Notes: generated by a model not told the origin, from the letters alone. Shown: positions 50,595 through 60,724, counted from the first letter of the stretch. The stretch is DNA of 64,000 bases from JADLCX01 sp964630785 (GCA_964630785.1 CAZVZG010000010.1:62001-126000); one strand, 5' to 3'. Numbers and translations are program-made.

Positions 50595-53500
50595 CGCGTC
50601 TGCGAATCGCGTGTTTCGCTCGCCTCCGGCCCGGCGTCCCAGATCAGCGTGACGCCGTCGTGCGAGGAGGACATCAGGTAGCGTCCGTTCTCACTCCAGT
50701 CGATGGAGGTGATGAGCGAGCCGTGGCCCTTGAGCGTGAGCAGAAGGTCGCCGGTCTGCGCGTCGAGCACGCGGACCACGCGGTCCTGGCCGCCCATGGC
50801 GAGGCGGCGGTCGTCGGGGGAGAAGGACGCGAACACCTGCGGGCCGCGGGCGACCACTCGGTGCAGGAGCACCCGACCGCTCTCGACGTCGACGACAGTG
50901 AGGCCTCCCCGGGTGTCGGTGACGCTGGCCCTCTTCCCGTCGCTCGAGGGTTGGACCCCGATCAGTTCCGCCTGGGGCGACTCCACGCGCGAGACTTCCC
51001 TCCACGACCCTGTGTCGAGGACGATCAGCGTGTGCTGAAACGCCAGGAACAGCCGGCGCCCGTCGCTCGCGAACGTCGCGAACCCCCAATGGGGAGGCCC
51101 GTCCGGGAACGTGAAGACCTCGCGGCCCGCGGCGGTGTCGGTTACATGCACGGTGTTGCTGCCGACAATCTGCCAGCAGACCATCCGACCGTCGCCGCTG
51201 ATGCTCGTGAGGTAGGGCTGCAATGCGGGCAGGGTCCCCGGGGGGATGTCCGGCAGGGTGGTTGGCGAAGACCAGGTGTGACTCTGCGTGTCGAAAACGA
51301 TCAGCCGGTGGTCGCTCGCCACGGCCGAGCCGAAATGGTTTCGCAGGTTCATCGAGGCGAACTGCAGCGGCGGCAGATCGATCAGCGGCGTGTCCTCGCC
51401 GGTCTCGATCGAGCGGCGCACCAGGCGGTTGCCGCCCGACTGGACGACCGTGATCCCGCTGTCGTAAAAACCGAAGGAAGTCTCGCCCCTGCGAAGGGGG
51501 GCGGGCCGAGCCGCTCGCACCTCATCGAGCCGCCAGACCCGCGGGCCGCGCTCCTCGTTGGAGGTCGACGTGACTCCCGTTCCCTGATCGGTCCAGCACG
51601 CGCAGAGCGCGGGTGCGCCGTGACCGAGGAGCGAGCCCTTGAGATTGAGGTGGGCGAGGTCCCACTCACACACCGCGGCATCGTCCGAGGCCGAGACCAG
51701 CGACGCGCCGTCGGGCGAGAACTCGATCGAGCGCACCGCCAGCAGGTGCCCGCGCAGGTCGCCGATGAGGGTCAACTCCGGCGATTGGAAGAGCCGGATG
51801 GTGGTGGACATGGTGGTCGCGAGCACGTGGCCGTCGGGACTGAATCGGACCCGGGCTTCGCCGGTGTATTCAGGCGCGGAGAAGTGCGCGCGGCGGATGA
51901 CGGCGCCCGTCGTGCCGTCCCGGAGCACGAGATCGGGGTTCTCGACGCTCGCCAGCAGCGACGCGTCGGCGTTGAAGTCGAGGTCACGGACGTTGGCGAT
52001 AAAGTCGTCGTTGAGCAGGGTGTCCGTGCCCGTGGCGACGTCGAGGCGGTGCAGGCCGTAGCCCGCGCGCCCGGCGACCAGCGCCGCGCTGCCGTCCGGC
52101 GTAAGCACGCCGCAGAGCAGCGCCGGGCGGCGCCCCAGTTCCCAGCGGCGCAGTTCACGCCCGTCCCGGGCGTCGTGCACGGCGACGGCGACCGGATTGA
52201 CGACCAGCACGCGCGAGCCGTCGCGGCTGGCGCGGACGTGCATGAGCGGCAACACGCTGGGCACGATCGTGGGAACCGTCCAGGCGACGGCCCCATCGTG
52301 CGAGCCCCACCGTCGCAGCTCACCCGTGATGGTGACGCCGACGACCGCATTGTCGCCCAAACGGGCCAGCGACGCCACGGGCGCGGGCGTGTCGAGAGAG
52401 CCGCGGCTCTGGTCGACCAGGCGCGAGAGGTATCGCCATTCCCAGCCGCGCTGATGCTCCGGCGCATCGGCGAGACGGGCGCGGGCGGTGGGCCCGTCGT
52501 TGCCGCGGATCGCGGCGTCGGCGGCGTACATGCTCGCGACGTAGGCGCGGTGCTCGGCGTCCACGCGCCGCTGCTCGGCGAGGCGCTCGGCCTGGCGGGC
52601 CCGGGCCAGTTGCACGAGCGTGCCGACGGCGCCCACGCCCAGGGCCAGGAGGACGGCCACGCCCGCCGCGACCGCGGGGCGATTGCGTCGGGCGAAGCGG
52701 GAGAGCTGGTAGCGAAGGCTCGGTGGCCGGGCCGCGATGGGCCGGTCGGCGAGGTAGCGGTGGACATCCGCCGCGAGCTCGCCGGCGATCTGGTAGCGTC
52801 GCTCGGGCTCCTTGCTCAGGCACTTGAGCACGATGGTGTCCACGTCGGCGTCGATGCCGCGGCGCAGGCTCGACGGCCGGGGCGGCGGGGCATTGAGGAT
52901 GACGCTGACCGCCGTTCGCAGGCCGCCCTCGCTGCTGCTCACGGTGTAGGGCATCGCCCTCGTGAGCATCTGAAAGAGCAGCACGCCGAGCGAGTACACG
53001 TCGGTTCGCAGGTCGATGCGGGATGGCGAACCCTCGACCTGCTCGGGGCTGGCCCAGGGCAGCGAGCCGACGAACTGGCCCGCGACCGTCTGTCCGTTCC
53101 GAGCCGCATCGCCGAAATCGGCCAGCAGCCGGGCCAGACCGAAGTCCAGCAGGTGCGGTTCGCCGTCGTCGCTCACGAGGATGTTCGCGGGCTTGAGGTC
53201 GCGGTGGATGACGCCGCGGAGGTGCGCGGCGTTGACCGCGGCCGCGATCTTCTCAAAGAGGCGCAGCACGCCGCGGACGTCGAGCGAGTGTGCGGCGAGG
53301 TGCTCGTCGATCGGCAGGCCGTCGACGTAGTCCATGACGTAGAAGACATTGGCGCCGGCGACGCCGGAATCGATCACGCTGACGATGTTCGGGTGTTCGA
53401 GCTGGGCGAGGATCTCGACCTCGCGTTGGAAGCGGTCGGAATCGCGACGGTCGCCGAAGAACGATTCGCGCCGGACCTTGACGGCCACGCGCCGGCCGGT

Positions 53501-53914
53501 CGAACGCTGGATCGCCTCATACACCACGCCCTGCCCGCCGCGGTGCACCTCGCGCACGAGGCTGTAGGCGTCGAGGCCCTCGGGCAGGGGTCCGTCCGAG
53601 ACGTAGCCGCCGTCGAGTCGTGGACCGCCGGCCCGCGAACCGGCGCTGGAGCGTGCCCGCTCCAGCAACTGAAGCACCGCCAGTTCGTGCGCGAGCTCGG
53701 GCGCGAGGTCCGGGTGCGAGTCGAGCACGCTCTGGTCGCTTACCGACTCGCCCGCGGCCCGCCGGCGAAGGCACTCCTCGACAACAGCCCGCAGCCTTGA
53801 CTCACGATCAGCTTCGGGGCTTCGCTCACCGTCGCCCACAACTCCCGCATCGCCGTTCGCGTCCGGCGGTGCGGGCCCGGGCGTTGGTGGTTCTGTGGGA
53901 GGCTGGGGCGGCAT
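50576..53914 (-). CDS. Serine/threonine protein kinase with C-terminal WD40 repeats
   Basis: 1112 residues from the ATG at 53914. A Pro-rich tip and a helical segment (LRAVVEECLRRRAAGESVSD) precede the Hanks-type kinase domain (about 117-385). The glycine loop is H-R-G-G-Q-G-V-V-Y, the ATP lysine is K146, the catalytic HRDLKPAN is at 237-244 and DFGLA is at 257. One membrane helix lies at about 410-435 (PAVAAGVAVLLALGVGAVGT). The outside part is WD40-like (RSIEFSPDGASLVSASDDAA, VRFSPDGHVLATTM). It follows the sigma-factor gene by 89 bases, in the same direction, so it likely forms a sigma-kinase unit. The 3' end overlaps the convergent gene at 50594. Confidence 0.9.
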   Translation of the reverse strand: MPPQPPTEPPTPGPAPPDANGDAGVVGDGERSPEADRESRLRAVVEECLRRRAAGESVSDQSVLDSHPDLAPELAHELAVLQLLERARSSAGSRAGGPRLDGGYVSDGPLPEGLDAYSLVREVHRGGQGVVYEAIQRSTGRRVAVKVRRESFFGDRRDSDRFQREVEILAQLEHPNIVSVIDSGVAGANVFYVMDYVDGLPIDEHLAAHSLDVRGVLRLFEKIAAAVNAAHLRGVIHRDLKPANILVSDDGEPHLLDFGLARLLADFGDAARNGQTVAGQFVGSLPWASPEQVEGSPSRIDLRTDVYSLGVLLFQMLTRAMPYTVSSSEGGLRTAVSVILNAPPPRPSSLRRGIDADVDTIVLKCLSKEPERRYQIAGELAADVHRYLADRPIAARPPSLRYQLSRFARRNRPAVAAGVAVLLALGVGAVGTLVQLARARQAERLAEQRRVDAEHRAYVASMYAADAAIRGNDGPTARARLADAPEHQRGWEWRYLSRLVDQSRGSLDTPAPVASLARLGDNAVVGVTITGELRRWGSHDGAVAWTVPTIVPSVLPLMHVRASRDGSRVLVVNPVAVAVHDARDGRELRRWELGRRPALLCGVLTPDGSAALVAGRAGYGLHRLDVATGTDTLLNDDFIANVRDLDFNADASLLASVENPDLVLRDGTTGAVIRRAHFSAPEYTGEARVRFSPDGHVLATTMSTTIRLFQSPELTLIGDLRGHLLAVRSIEFSPDGASLVSASDDAAVCEWDLAHLNLKGSLLGHGAPALCACWTDQGTGVTSTSNEERGPRVWRLDEVRAARPAPLRRGETSFGFYDSGITVVQSGGNRLVRRSIETGEDTPLIDLPPLQFASMNLRNHFGSAVASDHRLIVFDTQSHTWSSPTTLPDIPPGTLPALQPYLTSISGDGRMVCWQIVGSNTVHVTDTAAGREVFTFPDGPPHWGFATFASDGRRLFLAFQHTLIVLDTGSWREVSRVESPQAELIGVQPSSDGKRASVTDTRGGLTVVDVESGRVLLHRVVARGPQVFASFSPDDRRLAMGGQDRVVRVLDAQTGDLLLTLKGHGSLITSIDWSENGRYLMSSSHDGVTLIWDAGPEASETRDSQTRQQAEK

Positions 53915-54003
53915 AGGCAGGGTTCGTTCCTCGATTCAAGCGGAATCCGCGGCCGCTTCGCCCGCGATTCCGCGGCGCGTCGGCGTTTCCGGGCGTCGGC
54001 GCA

Positions 54004-54681
54004 TCAGGTCGGCGGCGGAACGACGCCGCTCGCAGCGAGGCTCTCCCGCAGCGCGCCCAGGGCCCGGCCGCAGAGTTTGTGGACCGCCGGCTCGGTTCGC
54101 CCGAGCCGGGTTGCGACCTCCGCCGGCGAGAGTCCCAGCAGGTATCGCAGTTCCAACGCCTCGCGGTAGGCGGGATAGAGCCCCCGGATCGCGAGCCGGA
54201 GGGCGTCTTCCAGTTCGTGCGCTCGCGCATCGCGGCTGGGCGTGTGGCTGTCGATCGCGAGAAGTTCGATGATCGGCGCGAGGCTGCTGCTCGCGAGCGC
54301 GGCCGCACCAACCGGGCCCGCACCCCCGGCCGTCATGCCCCCTCCGCCGCGCTTGGCCGCGCGCAGATGCCGAACCGCGTCTACTACCCGGTGGTCGGCG
54401 ATGGCGGCCAGCCAGCGAAAAAACGCCTCGCCGGGGTCCTGACCGTCACGCACCACGAACTGCCCCACACTCCCGAACGCATCCTCGTAGGTCTCCTGGA
54501 GGATGTCCTCCGGCGAGCACACGGGTCGAACATCGGCGGGGAGCCGCCGCTCGACCCGCGCGGCCAGCCGGCCGTGCATCCGCAGCAGCAGGCGGTCCAG
54601 CGCGAGCGAACGGCCCGCGCGGACCTGGTTCACCAGGTCCGTCAATGTTTCGTTCGGAGGGTTCGATTCGGGTGAAACCAT
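54004..54681 (-). CDS. Sigma-70 family RNA polymerase sigma factor (ECF-type, kinase-linked)
   Basis: 225 residues from the ATG at 54681; 54708 is a possible earlier start. Region 2 is marked by DLVNQVRAGRSLALDRLL, CSPEDILQETYEDAFGSVGQF and R-W-L-A-A-I-A-D-H-R-V-V-D-A-V-R. Region 4 is LYPAYREALELRYLLGLSPA then EVATRLGRTEPAVHKLCGRA (helix-turn-helix). The linker is Gly/Ala-rich. In planctomycetes such sigma factors often sit beside Ser/Thr kinases, and here the WD40 kinase gene follows. The regulon is unknown. There is no anti-sigma gene nearby. Confidence 0.88.
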   Translation of the reverse strand: MVSPESNPPNETLTDLVNQVRAGRSLALDRLLLRMHGRLAARVERRLPADVRPVCSPEDILQETYEDAFGSVGQFVVRDGQDPGEAFFRWLAAIADHRVVDAVRHLRAAKRGGGGMTAGGAGPVGAAALASSSLAPIIELLAIDSHTPSRDARAHELEDALRLAIRGLYPAYREALELRYLLGLSPAEVATRLGRTEPAVHKLCGRALGALRESLAASGVVPPPT

Positions 54682-55037
54682 GGTCTTGGCGACCGTCGGC
54701 CCAAGCATACACCCGGGCGCAAGCGGCCCAACCCGCGTCGCGGCCCCGATTGTCGCCCCGGGCGCGGCCGTTTGGGTCTGAATGAGGAAGTGGTAAACAA
54801 CGGAATGAAGCGTGGCGATCGAACAAAACACGCACAAGTGTTTCTCGGGCTCTGCAACCCGGTCACGGGGGCCCGCGAACAGGCGAGGTCACCCCTGCCA
54901 GCCCGGCAACGGTGTTGTATCTTTTCGTGGCGGTCCGATACCGCGTGCGGCGGCCATTGTCCGTGCGACCGGGTCTGTTCGAGTCCGGCCGATTTCTTCG
55001 GCCGGTGGAAGTGTCTTCCAGAAAGTGCCCCTGCTCG
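54682..55037. other. Gene-free divergent region
   Basis: It contains a CCGGCCGATTTCTTCGGCCGG-type stem just before the protease leader at 54984-55006, and a T-rich TTGTATCTTTTC at about 54913. No clear -35/-10 pair was found. It divides the sigma-factor gene from the protease gene at 55038. Confidence 0.5.
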
Positions 55038-57302
55038 ATGAAGCCTGAACAGTTGATCACGATGTCGCTCGCGTGTCTGGCGGTCTGTGCGGGGCTGTCC
55101 GGGGCTGTCCCTCTCCGCCACGAAGAAGGCACTTCGCCCGAACGCGGAGCGGCTCGCTTCTTCGCCTGCGCCGTCGATTCCACAGACGGGGCCATCCCGA
55201 CCTGCCTTCGAGCACCAGCACCCTTTGAGCCCGCCGCGGGCCCGATCGGTGTCTTTCTCGACGACCCCGCGCCCCTCGCGGCCTGCTTCGACCCTGACTT
55301 TCCACCCTCGCTGGAGGTCATGGAGGCGGTCAACCGGGCGATGGAGCGCATGGCGGCGGAGGCCAACGGGTTCTCCAACCGCTTCGTCCTGCAGAGCAGT
55401 TGGCCCGGTGCCGACAACCTTCCCATCACGCTGACGTGGAGCTTTGTGCCCGACGGCGTGACGATCTCCAGCGGCGTGGGCGAGCCCGTCGCGGCCAGCG
55501 AGCTCTTCGCGCAGATGGACGCCAAGTTCGCGTCGGTGGGCGGGCGGGCTGCGTGGATCGCCCAGTTCGAGGCCGTCTTCGCCCGCTGGTCGCAGCTCAC
55601 GGGGATCACCTACCAGCGGGTCACCTCCGGCGGCAACCCGTGGGACGACGGGGCCTCCTGGGGCGCCGGCGGTTCGCCCGGCGAGCGCGGCGACGTCCGC
55701 ATCGGCATGAAGCCGATCGACGGGGCCTTCGGTGTGCTGGCCTACAACGGCTACCCCAGCGCGGGCGACATGGTCCTCGACTCCGCCGAGAACTGGGCCA
55801 GCCCGGGCAACAACTACCGCTACCTGCGGAATACCGTCGCCCATGAGCACGGGCACGGTATCGGTCTCGCCCACGTCTGCCCGCGCAACAGCACCAAACT
55901 GATGGAGCCGTACCTCGCGACCGCTTTCGACGGCCCGCAACAGGACGAGGTCCGCGCGGCCCAGCGCTCGTACGGCGACCCGTACGAGCCCAACAGCACA
56001 ACGGCGACGGCGACACCGATCGGCACGCTCGATCCGGGCGGCGTATTGACGCCCAGCGCGGTGCCCGCGCCAGCAATCAATAACGCCGCGCTGACGAGCA
56101 TCGCCGTCAACAGCGATGTTGACCACTACCGGTTCACTGTCTCGGCGCCGCTCATCGTGACAGCCACCGCGACGCCCGTGGGCTCGTTGTACGCCGACCA
56201 CGTCCAGGACGCCTCGTGCGACGACGCTACGGCGAATACCGACTCACGCGCCCAGGCCGACCTGGCGATCGATCTGCTCAACTCCGCGGGCACCGCGCTC
56301 GCGACGGCCAGCGCGGCGGGGTTCAGTGCGAGCGAAACAATCGCCGGCTACCTCCTCAGCCCGGGCGTGAACTACTTCATCAAAGTGCGCGAGACCAACT
56401 CGCCCACGGAGTCGCAGCTCTATTCGCTGACGATCGGCGGCGCGGCCGAGCCGTTCTCGGCCAGCGACGGGGCGTTCGGCGACCGCGTGCGCCTGACGTG
56501 GGGCGCGATCGCGAACGCCACCAACTACACGATCTACCGCGGAACTTCCCCCGCCCGGGGCGGCGCGACGTTGCTCATGCAGATGACGGCGGGCGCGACG
56601 CAGTTCGACGACACCACGGCTGTCGCCGGCACGACGTATTTCTATTGGCTGGAGGCGACCACCACCGGCACGCCCGGATCGCGTGCGGCCGCCGGGCCCG
56701 AGACCGGTCTGCGAGGGGCATTGCCCGCCAACGACGCGTGCGCGGGCGCTCTCGTGATCGCGCCGGGCGCACCCGTGGGGTTCAACTCGTCTCCGGCCAC
56801 AACCGACGGTCCCGCCGAGCCGTCGTGCTTCTCGGCCGGTTCCGGGCAGGTCTACAACGACCTCTGGTACGTCTACATCCCGGCCTCCAGCGGGCGCTTC
56901 CGCGTGCAGACCTGCGGCAGTTCGTTCGATACGAGGCTGGCGGTGTACGCCGGATCGTGCCCCTCCGAGCCGGGCGCGCCCGCGGCGTGCAACGACGACT
57001 CGACCGCCTGCGGCGGCGCGGGCGCGGCCCCGGGCGTCTCTCGCGTGAGCGTGAGCGGCGTCGCTGGACAGACCTATCGCATCCGCGTGGGGGCCGCGAG
57101 CGAGGGCGCTGGGGGAGTCGGCGAGGTACAGGTGCTGTGCCCAGGCGACTTCAACGCGACCGGCGACGTCAGCGTGCAGGACATCTTCGATTTCCTGGGC
57201 GCTCACTTCGCCGGCGACGCGGACGCAGACGTCAACGCCGACGGTTTGATCACGGTGCAGGACATCTTCGACTTCCTCGCCGCGTATTTCGGTCCGTGCT
57301 GA
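55038..57302 (+). CDS. Exported matrixin-like metalloprotease with dockerin-like tail
   Basis: 754 residues from the ATG at 55038. The signal peptide has L-I-T-M-S-L-A-C-L-A-V-C-A-G-L-S-G-A. The catalytic domain carries HEHGHGIGLAH at residues 269-279 and a LMEP further on, as in the protease at 26197, so they are paralogues. Then come a PPC-like sandwich, an FN3-like segment (VRLTWGAIANATNYTIYRG) and an N-D-A-C...N-D-L-W-Y-V-Y domain. The tail has GDFNATGDVSVQDIFDFL and ADVNADGLITVQDIFDFL, ending F-G-P-C. Divergent from the sigma-kinase unit; whether that unit controls it is unknown. Confidence 0.85.
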   Translation: MKPEQLITMSLACLAVCAGLSGAVPLRHEEGTSPERGAARFFACAVDSTDGAIPTCLRAPAPFEPAAGPIGVFLDDPAPLAACFDPDFPPSLEVMEAVNRAMERMAAEANGFSNRFVLQSSWPGADNLPITLTWSFVPDGVTISSGVGEPVAASELFAQMDAKFASVGGRAAWIAQFEAVFARWSQLTGITYQRVTSGGNPWDDGASWGAGGSPGERGDVRIGMKPIDGAFGVLAYNGYPSAGDMVLDSAENWASPGNNYRYLRNTVAHEHGHGIGLAHVCPRNSTKLMEPYLATAFDGPQQDEVRAAQRSYGDPYEPNSTTATATPIGTLDPGGVLTPSAVPAPAINNAALTSIAVNSDVDHYRFTVSAPLIVTATATPVGSLYADHVQDASCDDATANTDSRAQADLAIDLLNSAGTALATASAAGFSASETIAGYLLSPGVNYFIKVRETNSPTESQLYSLTIGGAAEPFSASDGAFGDRVRLTWGAIANATNYTIYRGTSPARGGATLLMQMTAGATQFDDTTAVAGTTYFYWLEATTTGTPGSRAAAGPETGLRGALPANDACAGALVIAPGAPVGFNSSPATTDGPAEPSCFSAGSGQVYNDLWYVYIPASSGRFRVQTCGSSFDTRLAVYAGSCPSEPGAPAACNDDSTACGGAGAAPGVSRVSVSGVAGQTYRIRVGAASEGAGGVGEVQVLCPGDFNATGDVSVQDIFDFLGAHFAGDADADVNADGLITVQDIFDFLAAYFGPC

Positions 57303-57365
57303 ACGGACGCGGCCGGACCGGTCGGACGATGGTCATCGGAGCGGGCATCGTCGCGACGCTCGCGA

Positions 57366-58661
57366 TCACTTGCGGTCTTCGCCGACCCAGCGATCGAAGA
57401 ACTTCTTTTCCTGTTCGGCGCTCCGGGAGACCGAGTCCCGGAGTTTCGTGGTCAGTTCGGCGATGGTGGCGTCGCTGATGAACGGCTTTTCGCCCGCGGG
57501 GGTGGCCGCGATGGCCTGCGTGGCGGCCTCCAGCGCGTCGGCCGCGGCTCGCACCTCGGCCAGCGACTGGCTGTACTGCCGGATCGAGTTGTACAGCAGC
57601 TCGTTCTCGAGCTCCTTCTTGTTCGGCTGATACAGCAACCGCCAGGGCGCGGCCCGCACCTCGGCGGACATGAGTTTCACCTGCTGGGCCGCGAGCGTGC
57701 CGTTGGTGATGATCTCCTTGAGCTCGGGGATGCGCGTGGTGACGAGCTCGTCGGTCTTTCGGGCCACGTCGGCGGCGTAGGCCATCGTCGACTGGCCGTC
57801 GCGGATCGCCTTGGAGACCAGCGGGTAGTCGTCGTTCTCGAACCGCTTCACGACGCTGCGCACCGACTCGATAGCCTCGTCGATCTTGGCACGGTTGTCG
57901 GACAGGGCCTTGCGAGCCTCGTCGATGAACGATCGGGCCTCCTTCACGGCGTCGTCCGCGCCCCGACTGATGCTGTCCACGCGGCCCTTGACGTTCTTCA
58001 TCACGTCGTCGATGTCTCCGGACCAGGCCGCCCAGCGGGACTTGGCGTCGGCGACGATTTCCTTCGCGTCCTCGCTGGACTTTCGCACGTTCTCGACGGT
58101 CGCCTTCACGTCCTCGTAGGGCTTGGGCCAGTCCTTGTCGATGTCGCCCGACCAGCGGTCGACGCGCTTGAGGAAGTTCTGGACGGACGCGTAATCGGCC
58201 TGGGAAACGAACCCCGGCGGGGCGAGCTTGCCGTCGATGATGGCGCCGGGCGAGACCGGCTCGGCGTTCGCATCGCCCCTGAGTTTGACGATGTTGAGCG
58301 TGCTGTTGCTCCCCAGCAGCGGGCGCACGAGCGTGATCTCCGCATCGTTGTAGAGGCGGATGGCCGAGGCCACCTGGATGTTCACCAGCAGCGACTCGAC
58401 GTCCTCGCCCGAGCCGGGCGGTGGGGAAAACTCGACCGACGTCACGCTCCCGATCCGCTTGCCCCCGAGCTTCACCGCCGAGCCTTTTTCCAGCCCGTCG
58501 GCCCCGTCGAGCAGGCTGAACCGCACGGTGTATTCGCTGGTGTCGAACGACCAGTCGCCGCTCTTGGTCAGCAGCACGACGCCGAACACAAACAGCGCGA
58601 TGATGCCCAGCACGAACAGGCCGGCGAGAACGGTGTTTCGAGAGAAGCGGCCGGAGGGCAT
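57366..58661 (-). CDS. MCE/MlaD-domain protein
   Basis: 431 residues from the ATG at 58661. One N-terminal transmembrane helix (LAGLFVLGIIALFVFGVVLL) precedes an MCE/MlaD beta domain (residues about 37-140: VRFSLLDGADGLEKGSAVKL, GKRIGSVTSVEF). A long helical segment with heptads (VKATVENVRKSSEDAKEIV, EIITNGTLAAQQVKLMSAEV) follows. MlaD-type proteins link an inner-membrane ABC complex to phospholipid transport toward the outer membrane. The ABC ATPase gene ends 81 bases upstream in the same direction. The permease (MlaE) is not in this window. Confidence 0.85.
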   Translation of the reverse strand: MPSGRFSRNTVLAGLFVLGIIALFVFGVVLLTKSGDWSFDTSEYTVRFSLLDGADGLEKGSAVKLGGKRIGSVTSVEFSPPPGSGEDVESLLVNIQVASAIRLYNDAEITLVRPLLGSNSTLNIVKLRGDANAEPVSPGAIIDGKLAPPGFVSQADYASVQNFLKRVDRWSGDIDKDWPKPYEDVKATVENVRKSSEDAKEIVADAKSRWAAWSGDIDDVMKNVKGRVDSISRGADDAVKEARSFIDEARKALSDNRAKIDEAIESVRSVVKRFENDDYPLVSKAIRDGQSTMAYAADVARKTDELVTTRIPELKEIITNGTLAAQQVKLMSAEVRAAPWRLLYQPNKKELENELLYNSIRQYSQSLAEVRAAADALEAATQAIAATPAGEKPFISDATIAELTTKLRDSVSRSAEQEKKFFDRWVGEDRK

Positions 58662-58742
58662 GGCGGGCGGTTCCTGTGCTCGTGGGCGGGCGCACACTCT
58701 ACCGCATCGGTCCCGACTCGGCGCGCCCCGTCGGGGCGGCCC

Positions 58743-59687
58743 TCAGCCCCGCGTCGCTTCCACGCTCGGCCCGGCCGGCGGCGTTCGCGACTTTCCGAGC
58801 CCGAGCAGGTCGTCGGCGTAGTTCGTCGCCGCCCGGCGGGCCGTGATCGGCCCTTCGGCGTCGCCACGCAGAAACTGCCGGATCAACTGCTCGTCGGACG
58901 AGAGCCCGGCCGATTCCTCGCTCGGGACCTTCCGCAGCCGGTCGTACCACTTCCGCGTCTGCACCACCAGCATCCGCCCCTTGTCGAGCATGGCCATCCG
59001 GTCGGCGATGGTGAATGCCGAGTCCATCTCGTGGGTGACCACCACGCTGGTCACGCCCAACTTCTGGGTCAGGTCCACGATCAGCCGGTCGATCTCGGCG
59101 CTGGTGACGGGGTCGAGTCCGGCGGAGGGCTCGTCGTAGAACAGGATCCGCGGATCGAGCGCCAGCGCCCGGGCCAGCCCCGCCCGCTTCTTCATGCCAC
59201 CGGAGATCTGCGACGGGTATTTCTCGGCGTGCTCGCGCAGGCCGACCAGTTCGAGCTTGATCTTCACCTGGATGTCGATGATCTCCGGCCCCAGGTCGGT
59301 GTGCTCGCGCAGCGGGAGCGCGACGTTCTCGGCGAGCGTCATCGAGTTGAAGAGGGCCCCGGACTGGAACAGGATGCCGAACTTCTTTCGCACCTCGTCG
59401 AGCTGCCGCTCGCTGAGCCCCATGAGGCTCTTCCCGAACATCCGGATGTCGCCCTCTTCGGGCTCGAACGTCCCGATCAGGCACCGCAGCAGCGTGCTCT
59501 TGCCGGAGCCCGAGCCGCCCATGATCACCATGGTCTCGCCGGGGCGGACCTCGAGGTTGATGCCGTTGAGCACCGCCCGCCCGTCGAACCGTTTGACGAG
59601 ATCATGGCATGAAATGATCGGTTCCACCCCCGTCTCGGGGGCGTTCGGCGGTTCGGCGGTCGGGTCCTGGGTTCCGGCGGAAGGCAC
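58743..59687 (-). CDS. ABC transporter ATP-binding protein (MlaF-like)
   Basis: 314 residues from a GTG at 59687. The ATPase has Walker A GGSGSGKST, the Q-loop near GILFQSGALFNSMT, the signature QISGGMKKRAGLARAL, Walker B ILFYDEPSAGLDP and the H-loop VTHEM. The GLDPV and GALF-N-S-M-T features fit the MlaF/Ttg2A phospholipid-transport group. It is followed directly by the MlaD-like gene, a strong context clue. There is an extended Pro/Glu-rich N-terminus and a C-terminal tail of about 50 residues after the H-loop region. Confidence 0.9.
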   Translation of the reverse strand: MPSAGTQDPTAEPPNAPETGVEPIISCHDLVKRFDGRAVLNGINLEVRPGETMVIMGGSGSGKSTLLRCLIGTFEPEEGDIRMFGKSLMGLSERQLDEVRKKFGILFQSGALFNSMTLAENVALPLREHTDLGPEIIDIQVKIKLELVGLREHAEKYPSQISGGMKKRAGLARALALDPRILFYDEPSAGLDPVTSAEIDRLIVDLTQKLGVTSVVVTHEMDSAFTIADRMAMLDKGRMLVVQTRKWYDRLRKVPSEESAGLSSDEQLIRQFLRGDAEGPITARRAATNYADDLLGLGKSRTPPAGPSVEATRG

Positions 59688-59776
59688 GTCCGGTCAATAT
59701 ACGTCGCCGGCACGCGGAGCGTCGGGGCGAATCGAGACACGCCCGATCGGGCTGCGAAAACCGACTCCGCCGGCGT

Positions 59777-60679
59777 TTACGGCGCGGGCGGCTTCCCGGG
59801 CGATTTCGGTGCGGGATCGGGTTTTTCCGGCGCGTCCGGGGCGGCCTCCGGCTCGGGCGCCACGGGCGGGGTCTCGGCCCCTTTGCCGGGCCCGGTCTGG
59901 ACCTCGACTCCGCCGCCGGGTTTGGGCGTGATCCGCACCGTGCCGCCCATCGGGATCGTGCTCGGATCGATCAGCCAGAATGTCTGATTGTCGGTGGTGA
60001 AGACCCCGATGTTCAGCACCGAAAAGTTGACCGACGAGCCGGGCGTGTTCGTCGTTCCCTGCGGGTCGATCATGATGCCGATGACCGCCGGGCCCTTGTC
60101 GAACTGACCGGGGAACGGCATGACGTCGCCCCGGCCTTTCAGGCCCTGCATCGCCTGACCCACCTGCAACCAGGTCTGCACGGTCCCCAGGATGCTGTCC
60201 GGGAAGCCCTTGTAGTGTCCCAGGTGGGCCTGGTAGTCCTTCACGAAACTCCGGAGTTGTTCGTCGGTGATCTTGGCCTCAGTCGCGGGCGCGAACATCG
60301 TTCTCGCCGTCTTCAGATCGCCCGTGTCCAGAGCGACCAGGGCCTTGTCGATCGGGCCGACGATGTTCTGCTTGTAGAACTGCATACCGCGGCTGATCAT
60401 CACCACCGCGACGATCTGTAGCACCGTGACCATCAGACCCAGCACGATCCCCGTCGCCGCCAGCCCGGTCCCGCTGAGCCGGCCGCGCTCACGGTTGATG
60501 AACAGAAGGGCCGCGCCGCCCAAGACCACGGCCAGCGCCCCGGAACCCGGCACAACGCAGAACAGCGGCACGATGCTGACGATCGCCAGCACGAGCGCGA
60601 GAATGGCGAGCACGCTCGTTCGCTGCGGGGCGGGTTCGAGGACCTCAGTGCCCAGGCCGGAATAGGGTGATTGCGTCAT
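59777..60679 (-). CDS. DUF4190-like membrane protein with Pro-rich tail
   Basis: 300 residues from the ATG at 60679. Two or three hydrophobic segments lie in residues about 25-100 (ILALVLAIVSIVPLFCVVPG, GLAATGIVLGLMVTVLQIVA) with the G-L-x-x-T-G pattern seen in DUF4190 proteins. Residues 105-240 are a mixed domain with T-A-R-T-M-F-A-P-A-T-E (possible tetratricopeptide-like or NTF2-like fold). The end is Pro/Glu-rich. The gene precedes the MlaF-like gene by 89 bases on the same strand; a functional link is not shown. Confidence 0.65.
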   Translation of the reverse strand: MTQSPYSGLGTEVLEPAPQRTSVLAILALVLAIVSIVPLFCVVPGSGALAVVLGGAALLFINRERGRLSGTGLAATGIVLGLMVTVLQIVAVVMISRGMQFYKQNIVGPIDKALVALDTGDLKTARTMFAPATEAKITDEQLRSFVKDYQAHLGHYKGFPDSILGTVQTWLQVGQAMQGLKGRGDVMPFPGQFDKGPAVIGIMIDPQGTTNTPGSSVNFSVLNIGVFTTDNQTFWLIDPSTIPMGGTVRITPKPGGGVEVQTGPGKGAETPPVAPEPEAAPDAPEKPDPAPKSPGKPPAP

Positions 60680-60724
60680 TGAATGATGGTACTGAGTTCT
60701 TCCCCGCCTCGCCGGGCGGATCGG

